DNA from: DAIDKA01 sp963726995
Lineage (GTDB): Bacteria > Pseudomonadota > Gammaproteobacteria > Steroidobacterales > Steroidobacteraceae
Length of the DNA: 64,000 nt
Direction: 5' to 3'
NCBI GenBank assembly: GCA_963726995.1
Contig: CAVSEP010000006.1
Span: forward strand, 1,426,001 to 1,490,000
Shown one piece after another: positions 1 to 9,665 of this stretch (position 1 is its first letter; every line of letters starts with the position of its first letter). Position numbers and translations under genes: made by a program. A model generated the notes under the pieces. That model was given only the letters and a program-made list of their open reading frames with translations. It was not told the DNA's origin and did no database searches.

Positions 1-1227
1 TTCCACGAGGTACTCGCCCAGGCGATCGGCGACTACCAGACCAAGTACCGCATGAAGCTCGAGGGCCCGGTGCAGGTGGAGGTCTACCCCGATCACGAAG
101 ACTTCGCCGTGCGCACCTTGGGGATGCCGGGCCTGGGCGCGCTGGGCGTGACCTTCGGGCAGGTCATCGCCATGGACAGTCCGTCGGGGCGCAGGCCCGG
201 GGAGTTCCACTGGGCGAGCACGCTGCGCCACGAGATGAGCCATGTGTTCATCCTCAAGGCCACGCGTCATCGCGTACCCCGCTGGTTTACCGAAGGCCTG
301 GCGGTGCATGAGGAGACCGAAGCCTCACCAGAGTGGGGCGACTCCATCACGCCCGACATCATCGTCGCGCTGCGCGACCACAAGCTGCTGCCTGTCTCGC
401 AGCTGGATCGCGGCTTCATCCACCCCGAATACGCCACCCAGGTGCTGGTCTCATATTTCGAGGCGGGACGGATGTGCGACTTCATCCAGCAGCAGTTCGG
501 GGCGCAGAAGCTGCTGGACCTGGTCCAGCAGTTCGCCATTCCGCACAGCACTCCGGAGGCCATCCGGACGGTACTGGGAATGTCCCCCGAGGCCTTCGAC
601 CGGCAGTTCCAGGATTGGCTGTACCAGGAGACCGCGGCGCTGGTGGCCGGATTCGATGGCTGGCACCGGCAGCTCGAAGCGCTGGTCGCCGCCGCGCGCG
701 CCGGGCACCACGAGCAGGTGCTGGCCAACGCCGAAAGCGTGATCGCGCTGTATCCGGACTATGTCTATGAGGGCAACGCCTACCAGCTGCTGGCCGAGGC
801 GGCGCTTGCCTCAGGCAAGGCGCAGCTTGCGGCCGGCGCGCTCGCACGCTATGTGCAGCACCGGGGGCGGGAGCCGGCGGCGCTGGAACAACTGGCGAAG
901 CTGCAGCAGGACGCCGGTGACTCCGCCGCAGCCATCGCAACCCTGATGAAAATCAATATGATCGACCCGGTGTTCGATACCGACTCGCACCGCCGCTTAG
1001 GGGACCTGTTGATGCAGACGCGGGACTTCGGCGCGGCGCGGCGCGAGTTCGGCGCCGTGCTGGCCCTGCATCCGCTGGACAAGGCCCAGGCCAACTACGA
1101 TCTGGCGCGCGCCTGTCACGGCGCCGCGGAGGCAACGTGCGCGATGAATGCCGTGCTGGCCGCGCTCGAAGTCGCGCCCGACTTCAAGCCCGCGCAGAAG
1201 CTGCTGCTGGAACTTACCGCTCAATAA
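1..1227 (+). CDS. Peptidase MA-like TPR protein (5' end outside window)
   Basis: The reading frame is open from the first base, so the true start lies upstream; an internal ATG at 52 is not convincing as the start. A gluzincin metalloprotease signature HEMSH (bases 229-243) is followed 18 residues later by the TEGLAVHEE stretch, whose Glu would be the third zinc ligand, as in the Peptidase MA family. The C-terminal half is Ala/Leu-rich helical repeat sequence of TPR type (for example the segment around YELL/LGDLLMQTRDFGAARREF). It is followed after 18 nt by the MoxR gene and is probably in the same operon. Family assignment comes from motif and architecture; substrate and location are unknown. 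A secretion signal cannot be judged because the N-terminus is missing. Confidence 0.82.
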   Translation, partial: FHEVLAQAIGDYQTKYRMKLEGPVQVEVYPDHEDFAVRTLGMPGLGALGVTFGQVIAMDSPSGRRPGEFHWASTLRHEMSHVFILKATRHRVPRWFTEGLAVHEETEASPEWGDSITPDIIVALRDHKLLPVSQLDRGFIHPEYATQVLVSYFEAGRMCDFIQQQFGAQKLLDLVQQFAIPHSTPEAIRTVLGMSPEAFDRQFQDWLYQETAALVAGFDGWHRQLEALVAAARAGHHEQVLANAESVIALYPDYVYEGNAYQLLAEAALASGKAQLAAGALARYVQHRGREPAALEQLAKLQQDAGDSAAAIATLMKINMIDPVFDTDSHRRLGDLLMQTRDFGAARREFGAVLALHPLDKAQANYDLARACHGAAEATCAMNAVLAALEVAPDFKPAQKLLLELTAQ

Positions 1228-1245
1228 CCTGCAAAGAGAATACGC

Positions 1246-2265
1246 ATGACGCAAACCGACATGTCGAGCCTGGACGCCGCGGCCTTAAGCGCACGCGTGG
1301 AGCGGTTCAAGGCGGTACGCGCGCAGATCCTGGCGCAGGTCGGCCAGGTGATCGTCGGCCAGGATGAGGTGCTGGACCAGATCCTGACGGCGCTGCTGGT
1401 GGGCGGGCACTGTCTGATCACGGGCCTGCCCGGCACCGCCAAGACCCTCATGGTGCGCACCATCGCCCAGACCCTGGGGCTGGCCTTCAGCCGCATCCAG
1501 TTCACGCCCGACCTGATGCCGGCGGACATCACCGGCACGGACATCATCGAGGAGGACCAGGCGACGGGTCGGCGGCGCTGGACCTTCGCGCCCGGGCCCC
1601 TGTTCGGCAATGTGTTGCTGGCGGATGAAATCAACCGCACGCCGCCGAAGACACAGTCCGCGCTGCTGGAGGCCATGCAGGAACACTCCTGCACCGTGCG
1701 CGGCGTCGTCCACCCATTACCGGCCCCGTTCTTCGTGCTCGCGACCCAGAACCCCATCGAGCTTGAAGGAACCTATCCGCTTCCCGAAGCGCAGCTGGAC
1801 CGGTTCCTGTTCAACACGGTGCTGGATTACCTCGGGCTGGAGGATGAAATGCGGGTCATCACCCGAACCACCAGCACCCAATCGGTCAACGTCGCCACCG
1901 TCACGTCGGCCGCGGAGCTGCTGGAGTTCCAGCAACTCATCCGCATGGTGCCGGTGAGCGAGGAGGTGACGCGCCACGTGGTCAGGGTGGTGCGCGCCAC
2001 GCGCTTCAAGTCCGAAGAGGCTCCGGAAATCATCCGCCGCTATGTGAACTATGGCGCGAGCGTGCGCGCCGCGCAGTTCATCGTGCTGGCCGCCAAGGCG
2101 CGCGCGCTCAGCCGCGGCCGCTACCACGTGGACTTCGAGGATATCGATGCCTACGTGCTGCCGGTGCTGCGACACCGGATCCTGCTGAACTTCCATGCGC
2201 AGTCCGACCGGATCGAGGCCGATGAAATCCTGCGCCAGATGCTCGCGACGATGCCGCGGACGTAG
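1246..2265 (+). CDS. MoxR family AAA+ ATPase
   Basis: A 339-residue AAA+ ATPase of the MoxR type. Walker A is GLPGTAKT (residues 60-67) and Walker B is VLLADEIN (about 124-131), followed by the NRTPPKTQSALLEAMQE segment typical of MoxR proteins. MoxR ATPases act as chaperone-like partners of VWA-domain proteins encoded next to them, and that is exactly the context here: the next two genes encode a DUF58 protein and a BatA-like membrane VWA protein. The stop codon overlaps the AGGAGGA ribosome binding site of the following gene, indicating co-translation. Confidence 0.95.
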   Translation: MTQTDMSSLDAAALSARVERFKAVRAQILAQVGQVIVGQDEVLDQILTALLVGGHCLITGLPGTAKTLMVRTIAQTLGLAFSRIQFTPDLMPADITGTDIIEEDQATGRRRWTFAPGPLFGNVLLADEINRTPPKTQSALLEAMQEHSCTVRGVVHPLPAPFFVLATQNPIELEGTYPLPEAQLDRFLFNTVLDYLGLEDEMRVITRTTSTQSVNVATVTSAAELLEFQQLIRMVPVSEEVTRHVVRVVRATRFKSEEAPEIIRRYVNYGASVRAAQFIVLAAKARALSRGRYHVDFEDIDAYVLPVLRHRILLNFHAQSDRIEADEILRQMLATMPRT

Positions 2266-2275
2266 GAGGATCCTG

Positions 2276-3163
2276 GTGCAGAACCTGCTCGATCCCGCCG
2301 TTCTCAACGCCATCTCCGGCCTCGACCTGGTGGCGGCGACCGTGGTCGATGGGTTCGTGGCCGGCCTGCACCGATCCGCGGATTTCGGGTTCAGCCAGGA
2401 ATTCGCCGAATACCGGGCCTACGCACCCGGGGATGACCTGCGCCACGTGGACTGGAATGTGTACGCCCGCTCCGACCGCGCCTATATCAAGCGCTTCCAG
2501 GGCGAGACCAACAGCCAGTTGATGCTGCTGGTGGATGCCAGCAGTTCCATGGGCTTTGCCTCGCACGCGGTGTCGAAGCTCGCCTACGTGCGCTTCATTG
2601 CCGCCGCGCTGGCGTACCTGGCGACGCGCCGGCAACGGGATGCGACGGGGCTGGTGGTCTTCGGCGACACGGTGCGCGATTTCGTGCCGCCGGCCTCGCG
2701 CCAGGGGCATCTGCAGCGGGTGCTGGCGGCACTGGTCGCGGCGCAGCCGCTGGCGAACACTTCCTATGCGGCGCCCCTGACGCATCTGCAGGCCTTCCTG
2801 CGGCGCCGTGGCATGGTGGTGGTGATGTCGGACTTTTATGCGCCGCCGGCCGATATCGTGCGCGCCGTGACGCCGCTGCGCATCCACGGCAATGAAGTCG
2901 TGCTGTTTCAGGTCCTGGATCCGCAGGAGCTGCGGCCCACAGTTGATGGATCCTCGATGCTCATCGACCTGGAGACCGGCGCGGCGCTGGAGGTATCGGA
3001 AGACTATGTGCGGGGCCGCTACCGTGAGCGCATCGAGGCGCATGTCGCGGACCTGCGCCGCGAGGCGCGCCGGGCGGGTATCGGCTACCACCTTCTCGAG
3101 ACCGATCAACCGCTGGACCAGGCATTGCTGCAGTACCTGCAGCTGCGCACGGGGCGGGACTGA
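2276..3163 (+). CDS. DUF58 domain protein (VWA-like)
   Basis: A 295-residue protein of the DUF58 family. The hallmark RAYAPGDDLRHVDWNVYAR-type segment lies at about residues 48-65, and a VWA MIDAS-like DASSS motif at about 87-91. I chose the GTG at 2276 because AGGAGGA (2264-2270) sits five bases upstream; an in-frame upstream start at 2195 would only add sequence overlapping the MoxR gene. The stop overlaps the next start by one base (TGATG). DUF58 proteins accompany MoxR and BatA/BatB-type proteins; a role in assembling or stressing envelope complexes is inferred from that association, not shown here. Confidence 0.93.
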   Translation: MQNLLDPAVLNAISGLDLVAATVVDGFVAGLHRSADFGFSQEFAEYRAYAPGDDLRHVDWNVYARSDRAYIKRFQGETNSQLMLLVDASSSMGFASHAVSKLAYVRFIAAALAYLATRRQRDATGLVVFGDTVRDFVPPASRQGHLQRVLAALVAAQPLANTSYAAPLTHLQAFLRRRGMVVVMSDFYAPPADIVRAVTPLRIHGNEVVLFQVLDPQELRPTVDGSSMLIDLETGAALEVSEDYVRGRYRERIEAHVADLRREARRAGIGYHLLETDQPLDQALLQYLQLRTGRD

Positions 3164-5196
3164 TGGGCTGGCTGGCACCCGGATTCCTGCTTGGGGCACT
3201 GACCATTGCCGTGCCGGTGTGGCTGCACCTGCTGAAGCGCAATGCAAGTCAGCCCAGGCCGTTCAGCTCGCTGATGCTGTTTGAACCGCAGCAGCGCAGC
3301 ACCACCCGCCGCCGTCGCATCGATCACTGGCTGCTGCTGCTGCTGCGGGTCGCGGTGCTGCTGCTGCTGGCCACCGCGTTTGCCGAGCCGTACGTGCGGG
3401 GCCATCTGCCCGGCGCCACGCCCGAGAAGCTGCTGGTGCTGGCGGTGGATGATTCCTTCAGCATGCGCGCCGGCACTCGCCTGGCCGATGCGCGTCGCGC
3501 GGCGCTGGCGGTGGTGGCCTTGAAGGCGCGGGATACCCAGGCGCAGGTGGTGGCGCTGGGCGCGCGCGCCGACGTATTGACCGAACAGGTTCAGGATGCC
3601 GCGGTGCTCGAAGCGGCCATCCGCGGCATCACGGCCACGGACGCGCGCGGCAGCCTGGTGCTGCTGGCGAGTCTGGCGCGGACGCTGAGCGCAGGCACCC
3701 ACATGCCCATCGAGCTGCACCTGTTCAGTGACCTGCAGGCCACCGGGCTGCCGCCTGACCTGAACGAACTGCGCCTGCCGCCGCGAGTCAGCCTGGTGCT
3801 GCATCCGGTCGGCGCCGCCCTGACGCCGAACTGGACCGTGGAAAGCGTCGCGGCTCCGGCGCAGGTCTGGGACCCGACCAAGACGCGGATCGTGGCGACC
3901 GTGGCCGGTTTTGCCACGCCTGCGGCCACGCGCACCGTCAGCCTGTGGATCAATGGTCGCTCCGCCGGTCAGCAGAGCCTCAAGGTGCCGGCCTCCGGCC
4001 GCGCCTCGGTGGTGTTTGCGGGGCCGGATATTCCGTATGGGCTGGTGCGTGCGAGCGTACAGATCGATGGCAGCGATGCGCTGGCCGCCGATGATCGCTA
4101 TGACTTCGTGATTCAGCGCAGCGAACGCGTGCATGGCTTGTTCGTACACCAGGGATCCGATGCATCGACCGGACTGTACTTCCGCTCGGCGCTGGAATCG
4201 GCGGCGGATGCGGCCGTGGTCCTGGATGAGGTCACCGCGGACCAGCTGCGCAGCCGCGATCTCTCGCCCTACGCCTTCCTGGTGCTATCCGATGTCGCGG
4301 GTCTGGCGCCCGCGGTGGAGGCGCGGGTCAGTGCCTGGGTCAAGGCCGGTGGACGGGTCTTGATCAGCGCGGGCACCGCGGCCGCGCAACAGCGCCGCAT
4401 CCCGGTATTTGACGCGCCGGTGACGGGCGCCCACGACTTCACGCGCGATGACAGCCGCTTCGCTGCCATTGCCGCCGTCGATGAGGCCTATGCGCCGGCC
4501 GGTGCCCTGTCGGGGTGGCAGGGCATCAAGATCTTCTACGTGACGCGCGTGGATGCCCCGCAGGCACAGGTCGGGTTGCGCCTGGCGGACCAGACGCCGC
4601 TGCTCATGGAGAAGCCACTGGGCAAGGGCCGCGTGGTGTTGTTCGCCGCCGGCTTCGATCGCCTGACCACCGATCTGCCGCTGCATCCGCAGTTCGTGGC
4701 CTTCGTCGATCGGCTGGCCAGCTACCTGAGCGGCCGCGGCGCGCGCCTGAGTGCGCTGAGCGTGGGGGATTCGGTGGACCTGCGGCCGGATCCCGCGCTG
4801 CGCGCCAGTGCGGACGTGCTGGCGCCCGATGGCCGCCATCCGCTGGATCTGCGCCAGGCCGAACAGGTGCGTGCCTGGTCGCTGCCGGCGGCGGGCTTTT
4901 ACGCGCTGACTCTGGCCGACTCCCGCCATGACCTGGTCGCCGCCAACATCTCGCGACTGGAGTCGGATCTCGCGCCGGCTAGTCCTGACAAGCTCAAGCT
5001 GTGGCAGGCCACCAGCGCAGACCAGTCGGCCGCCCATTCGCAGCCAATGAGCGGCGTGACCGAGGCGCCGGGTGCGCGCGGCGAGGAATCCGTGCACAAC
5101 CTCTGGTGGTACGCTATGTGCCTGCTGCTCGTGGCAGTGGTCACCGAGTCCCTGGTGGCCAGCCGCTATCTGAATACGCTGCGGGAAGCCTCATGA
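3163..5196 (+). CDS. BatA-like membrane protein with VWA domain
   Basis: A 677-residue membrane protein. The N-terminus has two hydrophobic segments (about residues 4-22 and 55-75) separated by a basic stretch with the PRPFSSLMLF signature, which is the aerotolerance-regulator N-terminal (BatA) domain. A VWA-type MIDAS motif DDSFS follows at residues 96-100, then a long periplasmic-type region, and a third membrane segment near the C-terminus (around NLWWYAMCLLLVAVV). Start and stop overlap the neighbouring genes (TGATG and ATGA), supporting translational coupling in the MoxR-DUF58-BatA operon. Molecular function is not established for the family. Confidence 0.9.
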   Translation: MGWLAPGFLLGALTIAVPVWLHLLKRNASQPRPFSSLMLFEPQQRSTTRRRRIDHWLLLLLRVAVLLLLATAFAEPYVRGHLPGATPEKLLVLAVDDSFSMRAGTRLADARRAALAVVALKARDTQAQVVALGARADVLTEQVQDAAVLEAAIRGITATDARGSLVLLASLARTLSAGTHMPIELHLFSDLQATGLPPDLNELRLPPRVSLVLHPVGAALTPNWTVESVAAPAQVWDPTKTRIVATVAGFATPAATRTVSLWINGRSAGQQSLKVPASGRASVVFAGPDIPYGLVRASVQIDGSDALAADDRYDFVIQRSERVHGLFVHQGSDASTGLYFRSALESAADAAVVLDEVTADQLRSRDLSPYAFLVLSDVAGLAPAVEARVSAWVKAGGRVLISAGTAAAQQRRIPVFDAPVTGAHDFTRDDSRFAAIAAVDEAYAPAGALSGWQGIKIFYVTRVDAPQAQVGLRLADQTPLLMEKPLGKGRVVLFAAGFDRLTTDLPLHPQFVAFVDRLASYLSGRGARLSALSVGDSVDLRPDPALRASADVLAPDGRHPLDLRQAEQVRAWSLPAAGFYALTLADSRHDLVAANISRLESDLAPASPDKLKLWQATSADQSAAHSQPMSGVTEAPGARGEESVHNLWWYAMCLLLVAVVTESLVASRYLNTLREAS

Positions 5197-8100
5197 ACGC
5201 CAGCGAGGAACTGCGTGAATACGTGGCGCGACTGCATGCGCGCCTGCGCCTCGGTGCGCTCGCTCGCGGTGGCGCGCTGCTCGGCGGCCTGGCACTGGGC
5301 CTCACCCCGCTGCTGGTCATGTTCGCCAATCGCTATGCGTTCTCGGCGGCCAGCGTGCGTGGCTCGCGCCTGGCCTTGCTGCTGGCGCTGGCCGCGGCGG
5401 CCGTGCTGGGACTGGCCGTTCCCCTGTGGCGGCTGAATCGCCGGCGCGTCATCCGCCGCGCCGAAATCAGGTTTCCCGCAGTTCGAGGAGCGCCTGCGAA
5501 CCTTCGCGCAACGAGAGGCGCAGCCGCGACCTGACGGGGCCGGGGCCTTCGGCGAACTGCTGGCGCGGGACACCTTGCGCGTGGCAGCCACCGCGCGTCC
5601 CGCATCCTTGGTCTCCACGACGCTGCTGGGCGCGCTGGCGGGCGGCGGTGTGGTGTGCGTTCTGGCGCTGCTGTGGTTGATCCGCTCGGGCCCGGGCTAC
5701 CTGGGTTATGGCGCAGCGCTGCTGTGGTCGGCGCCACGCGGCGGCCCGCTGTATGAACTGCACATCGCTCCCGGTGACACCACGCTGCGACGGCACACCG
5801 ATCTGCTGGTGACCGCAGGACTGGTCGGCCTGAACACCCAGGACGTACGCCTGCACGTGCGCATCGGCAACGCCGCCTGGCAGCAGGTGCCCATGCAGCC
5901 ACAGCCGCAGTCGGGGGATTTCCGCTACCTGCTGTCGGCGCTGCCGGATCATGCCGAGTACTACGTCGAGGCGGGTCCCTTGCAGTCGGCGCATTTCAAT
6001 GCCCAGGTGGCCGACATCCCGCAGGTACGGCAGATCCGTGTGACCTATCACTATCCGGCCTGGACGCAGTTGCCGGATCGAATCGAGGAACATGGCGGTG
6101 ATCTGCGCGCCGTTCAGGGCACCCATGCGGAGCTGTCGATTCTCACCGACCAGCCGCTGGTCCACGGTTTGCTGATGCTGGATGACGGCCAGCAGCTACC
6201 GCTGGCGGCGCAGACCGGCAATACCTATCGCGTCACGGTGCCGCTGGACAAGGATGGCGCCTATCACCTGACGACGCTCGACAGCCGCCATTCGACGCGG
6301 ATCACGGAGGACTACTTCATCGAGGCCGGCGCCGCCAACGCGCCACAAGTGGCGATCGTCAAACCCGGCGGCGACTATCGCGCCAGTCCGATCGAGGAAG
6401 TCAGCATCAATGTTCAGGCGGCGGATGATTTCGGACTGCGCGAGTTCTCATTGCATTATTCGGTGAACGGCGGTCCCGACCAGCAGATCAATCTGCTGCC
6501 GCACCCGGGCATCCGTGACGCGCGCGGTGGCGCGGTCATCAGCCTTGAGTCCATGAAGCTGGTGCCCGGGGACCTGGTCAGCGTCTATGCCCAGGCCGCC
6601 GATGCCCGCGCCCAGTCACGTTCGCAGATGGTCTTCCTCCAGGCCGATCCCTACGAGCGGGAGTTCTCCCAATCCCAGCAGGCCGGCGGCGGTGGCGGGG
6701 GCGGGGGCGCCAATGACCAGATGGACATTTCGCGCCGTGAAAAGGAGATCATCGCCGGCACCTGGGCACAGGTCGATGGGCGATCGTCCGCCGCGCGCCA
6801 GGCCGAACAGGCGAAGTTTCTCTCCGATGTGCAGAACACGCTGCGAGGCCAGGCGATGTCGCTGACCGGTCGACTGCAGATGCGCGACCTCACCCAGGCG
6901 AATGAACAGTTCAGCGGCTTTCAGAAGGAGATGGACGCGGCTGCCGAAGCCATGACGCCGGCCGCCACGCGGCTGGCACAGTCCCAGTGGCGCGATGCGC
7001 TGCCGGACGAGCAGAAGGCCCTGCAGCATCTGCTGCGTGCCGAGGCCACCTTCCGCCAGATCCAGGTTGCCTTCGGCAGCGCGGGAGGCGGTGGGGGCGG
7101 CAGCATGGGGCGCGATCTGGCGAGCCTGTCGGATCTGGAGCTGGATACCCAGAAGAACAATTACGAAACCGCACAATCCGCCTCGCCATCGCAGCAGCGT
7201 GACGAACAGATCGATGCCGCGCTGCGCAAGCTCGATGAGCTGGCGCGCAAGCAGGAGGAGCTGGCGCAGGAACACCCCGCAGGTGCCGATGCCGCCAGTG
7301 AGCGCTGGCAGCAGGAGATGCTGCGCCGGCAGGCCGAAGAGCTGCAAAAGCAGCTGCAGCAGCTGGCGCAGAATGAGCAGTCCGGATCTCAATCAGCGGC
7401 ACAGCCGGGATCGAAATCGGGCGCGCAGCCGGGTCAATCGAGTCGCTCTGGCCAGTCAGGGCAATCAGGCCAGTCAGCGACCATTCGCGAGGCCATGAAC
7501 AGATTGCGTGAGGCGCAGGATTCGATGCGCCGCGCCGTGGACCAGCGTGATGCGGCCGGCGCCCGTCGCGCTGCGGATGATCTGCGCAACGCCATGGCCG
7601 CGCTCGGTGGTCTGCAGCGCAATGAATCCTCGGGTCATCTCGATGAGCTGGGTCGCAAGGCCGACCAGCTGGCTGCGCGTGCCCGGCAGCAACAGGAGCA
7701 GTTGAAGGACATGATCGGCCACCCCAATGGTGTGGGGCGCAACGGCCGGCCGCTGCCCAGTCCGGAAAGCATGATCAATGCCCGCCAGCAGCTGGCCGAT
7801 GACGTCGGGCGTCTGGAACAGTCCTTGCGGGACGCGGAACGGGCCGCACTCCGGGGCAATCGCGACGCGGCCACCCGGTTGCGTGACTCACTGGGAAGTC
7901 TGGATGAAGCAGATGTGCAGACGCGGCTGCAGCGCAGTGCCGATCTCATGCGCCGCGGCTACAACCCCGCAGGCGATCCATCCGAAGGCGACATTCCCGA
8001 TGCGCTGGCGCGGCTCGGCGATTCGGTGCGCCAGGCAGCTGGTGCGTCCGGGGATGGCTCCGGTACCGATGAGGCCTTAAGCGCCGTACAGCGCTTCCGC

Positions 8101-8661
8101 TCACGACTGGCGCAGCTCGATAGCGCCGGCAATCCGCGTCAGGCGCAAGGCCAGGGCCAGGGAAAGGGTGAAGGTTCCGACCCCGGCCGGGGCAACGGGG
8201 CGGTGCGCAGCGGCGGCGTCACGGCCGGCGGGGGTGGCACGGGCGGCTACATCGACGGTGGCTGGAACAGCGGCAACAACCAGTATGGCGCGCGGGGCGC
8301 CGCGCCGCGCAATGCCGGCCCGACGCCTGCGGATCGCGAGAAGAATTTCGATCAGGGTCTGGCCGAACTGCAAAGCGTGAGGCGTGCGGTGGCCGACGAT
8401 CCGGCGGCCAAGAAACAGGTCGATGAGCTGATCCGGTCCATGCAGCAGCTGGATCCTCGCCGCTTTCCGGGCAATCCGCAGGTGGTGGACCAGCTGTTCG
8501 CCGAAGTCCGCAGCGGGCTGGATCGCCTCGAACTGCAGTTGGGCCATGACCCGGAAGCGGATCATCGCAACGTCGTGCGCAATGCTGAATCATTGCCGGT
8601 GCCCGAGGGCTATCAGGATGCCGTGGCAGAGTATTATCGCCGCCTCAGCAAGGGGCAGTGA
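5193..8661 (+). CDS. DUF4175-like large protein, reading frame interrupted near 5478
   Basis: Two adjacent frames together make one protein of about 1150 residues. The first frame (from ATG 5193, overlapping the previous stop by 4 nt) gives two membrane segments and a basic linker ending in RRAEIRFP; the second, one frame ahead, continues with QFEERLRTFAQREAQ, a further membrane segment, a beta-rich region, and a long Gln/Ala-rich coiled-coil region with poly-Gly and Ser/Gly/Gln tracts. This layout is that of DUF4175 proteins. Removing one base from the CCC at 5475-5477 joins the frames smoothly. Otherwise the first frame ends at 5534 and the second could only begin at a TTG at 5575, which would split the second membrane region from the first. 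It is the last gene of the MoxR operon. An assembly indel is likelier than a true break. Confidence 0.82.
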
Positions 8662-8682
8662 GGAGCGCTGGCGAATGCAAGC

Positions 8683-8877
8683 ATGGAAGACTTTAACCGC
8701 AACAGTGATGACCGCACGGTGATAGTCGATGCGAACACGGCGCGCCACACATCGACCTGGATGGTGGTGATGCACAGCAACGTGAACATCCACATCGGCG
8801 CCATTGGCCGCTATGCCGACACCCTGAAGAAGATCGACGGCAAGTGGTCCATCACGAATCGCACGCGTACCGAATAA
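8683..8877 (+). pseudogene. SnoaL/NTF2-like protein remnant (C-terminal part only)
   Basis: A 64-residue frame beginning 22 bases after the DUF4175-like gene. It resembles the last strands of SnoaL_4/NTF2-fold proteins: a TSTWMVVMH strand, then IGRYADTLKKIDGKW and an ITNRTR ending, which matches the family pattern of GRY-D-L-dGkW-I-R. Family members are usually 130-150 residues, so the N-terminal half, including the usual active-site pocket, is missing. The bases upstream belong to the DUF4175-like gene and do not encode it in another frame. It could be a remnant or, less likely, a genuine small protein. Family resemblance is by eye. Confidence 0.5.
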
Positions 8878-8887
8878 GCGGCCGCGG

Positions 8888-9664
8888 ATGATCCATTTCT
8901 ACGACTTCAAGGCCGTGTCGCGCGCCTTGCTGCTGCCGCCCATGGGCTTGCTGCTGCTGGCGGTGCTGGGCGCCATCCTGCTGGGGCTTCGGTATCGGCG
9001 CAGTGGCTGGGCCTGTCTGGTTGCCGGGTTGTCCCTGATCTGGCTGCTGTCGGTGCCGGTCGTGGCCGATGGCCTGACCGCCCTGGTGGCGACCTACCCC
9101 GCGTTTGATCCGGTGAAACCCACGAGTGCCCAGGCCATCGTGATCCTGGGCGGCGGCGGCGGCCGCAGTATCGCGCCGGAGTACGGCGGGCAGCCCGCCG
9201 CAGAGCTGGAACTGCTGGAGCGGCTCAACTATGGAGCGTGGTTGGCGCGCCTTACGCATCTGCCCATCCTGGTCACCAGTGATCCGGACAATGCGCAGCT
9301 GATGGCCGTGTCACTGACCCGCGATTTCCAGGCACCGCCGCGTTGGGTGGAGTCGAATTCCCATGACACCTTCGAGAATGCGCGCAATACCGCGGCACTG
9401 CTGCGGGCGCAGCACGTGAACTCGATTCTGCTGGTGACCAGCGCTGTGCACATGGTGCGCGCGGCGCGCGAGTTTTCCGCAACCGGCCTGATCGTGACCG
9501 CGGCGCCCGCCCAGATGCCGGCCCAACGGGAATACTGGCCGTATCGATATCTGCCGAATCCGGAAGGCATGCAGCGATCCAACCGGGCGGTCTACGAGCT
9601 GCTCGGCGAGCGGGTACGCGAACTGTTCGTCATCCTGCACCTGCGCCGGCAGCAGGCCGGCTGA
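8888..9664 (+). CDS. YdcF/ElyC-like DUF218 membrane protein
   Basis: A 258-residue protein with two N-terminal membrane segments (about residues 13-32 and 38-58) followed by a DUF218 (YdcF-like) domain. The domain shows AIVILGGGGGR at its first strand, the SHDTFENARNTA motif in the middle and LLVTSAVHMVRA near its end, all typical of the ElyC/SanA/YdcF group. E. coli ElyC affects lipid-carrier-dependent envelope assembly; transferring that role here is inference. It starts 10 bases after the SnoaL-like remnant and converges on the dioxygenase gene with essentially no gap. Confidence 0.88.
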   Translation: MIHFYDFKAVSRALLLPPMGLLLLAVLGAILLGLRYRRSGWACLVAGLSLIWLLSVPVVADGLTALVATYPAFDPVKPTSAQAIVILGGGGGRSIAPEYGGQPAAELELLERLNYGAWLARLTHLPILVTSDPDNAQLMAVSLTRDFQAPPRWVESNSHDTFENARNTAALLRAQHVNSILLVTSAVHMVRAAREFSATGLIVTAAPAQMPAQREYWPYRYLPNPEGMQRSNRAVYELLGERVRELFVILHLRRQQAG

Positions 9665-9665
9665 G

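Noticed and set aside
2108..3247. Minus-strand frame of 379 codons across the DUF58 gene
   Set aside because: Shadow of MoxR/DUF58/BatA coding sequence with low-complexity composition.
6680..6720. GGC/GGG-rich repeats in the DUF4175-like gene as a DNA repeat element
   Set aside because: They encode a poly-Gly linker within the protein and are explained by coding sequence.
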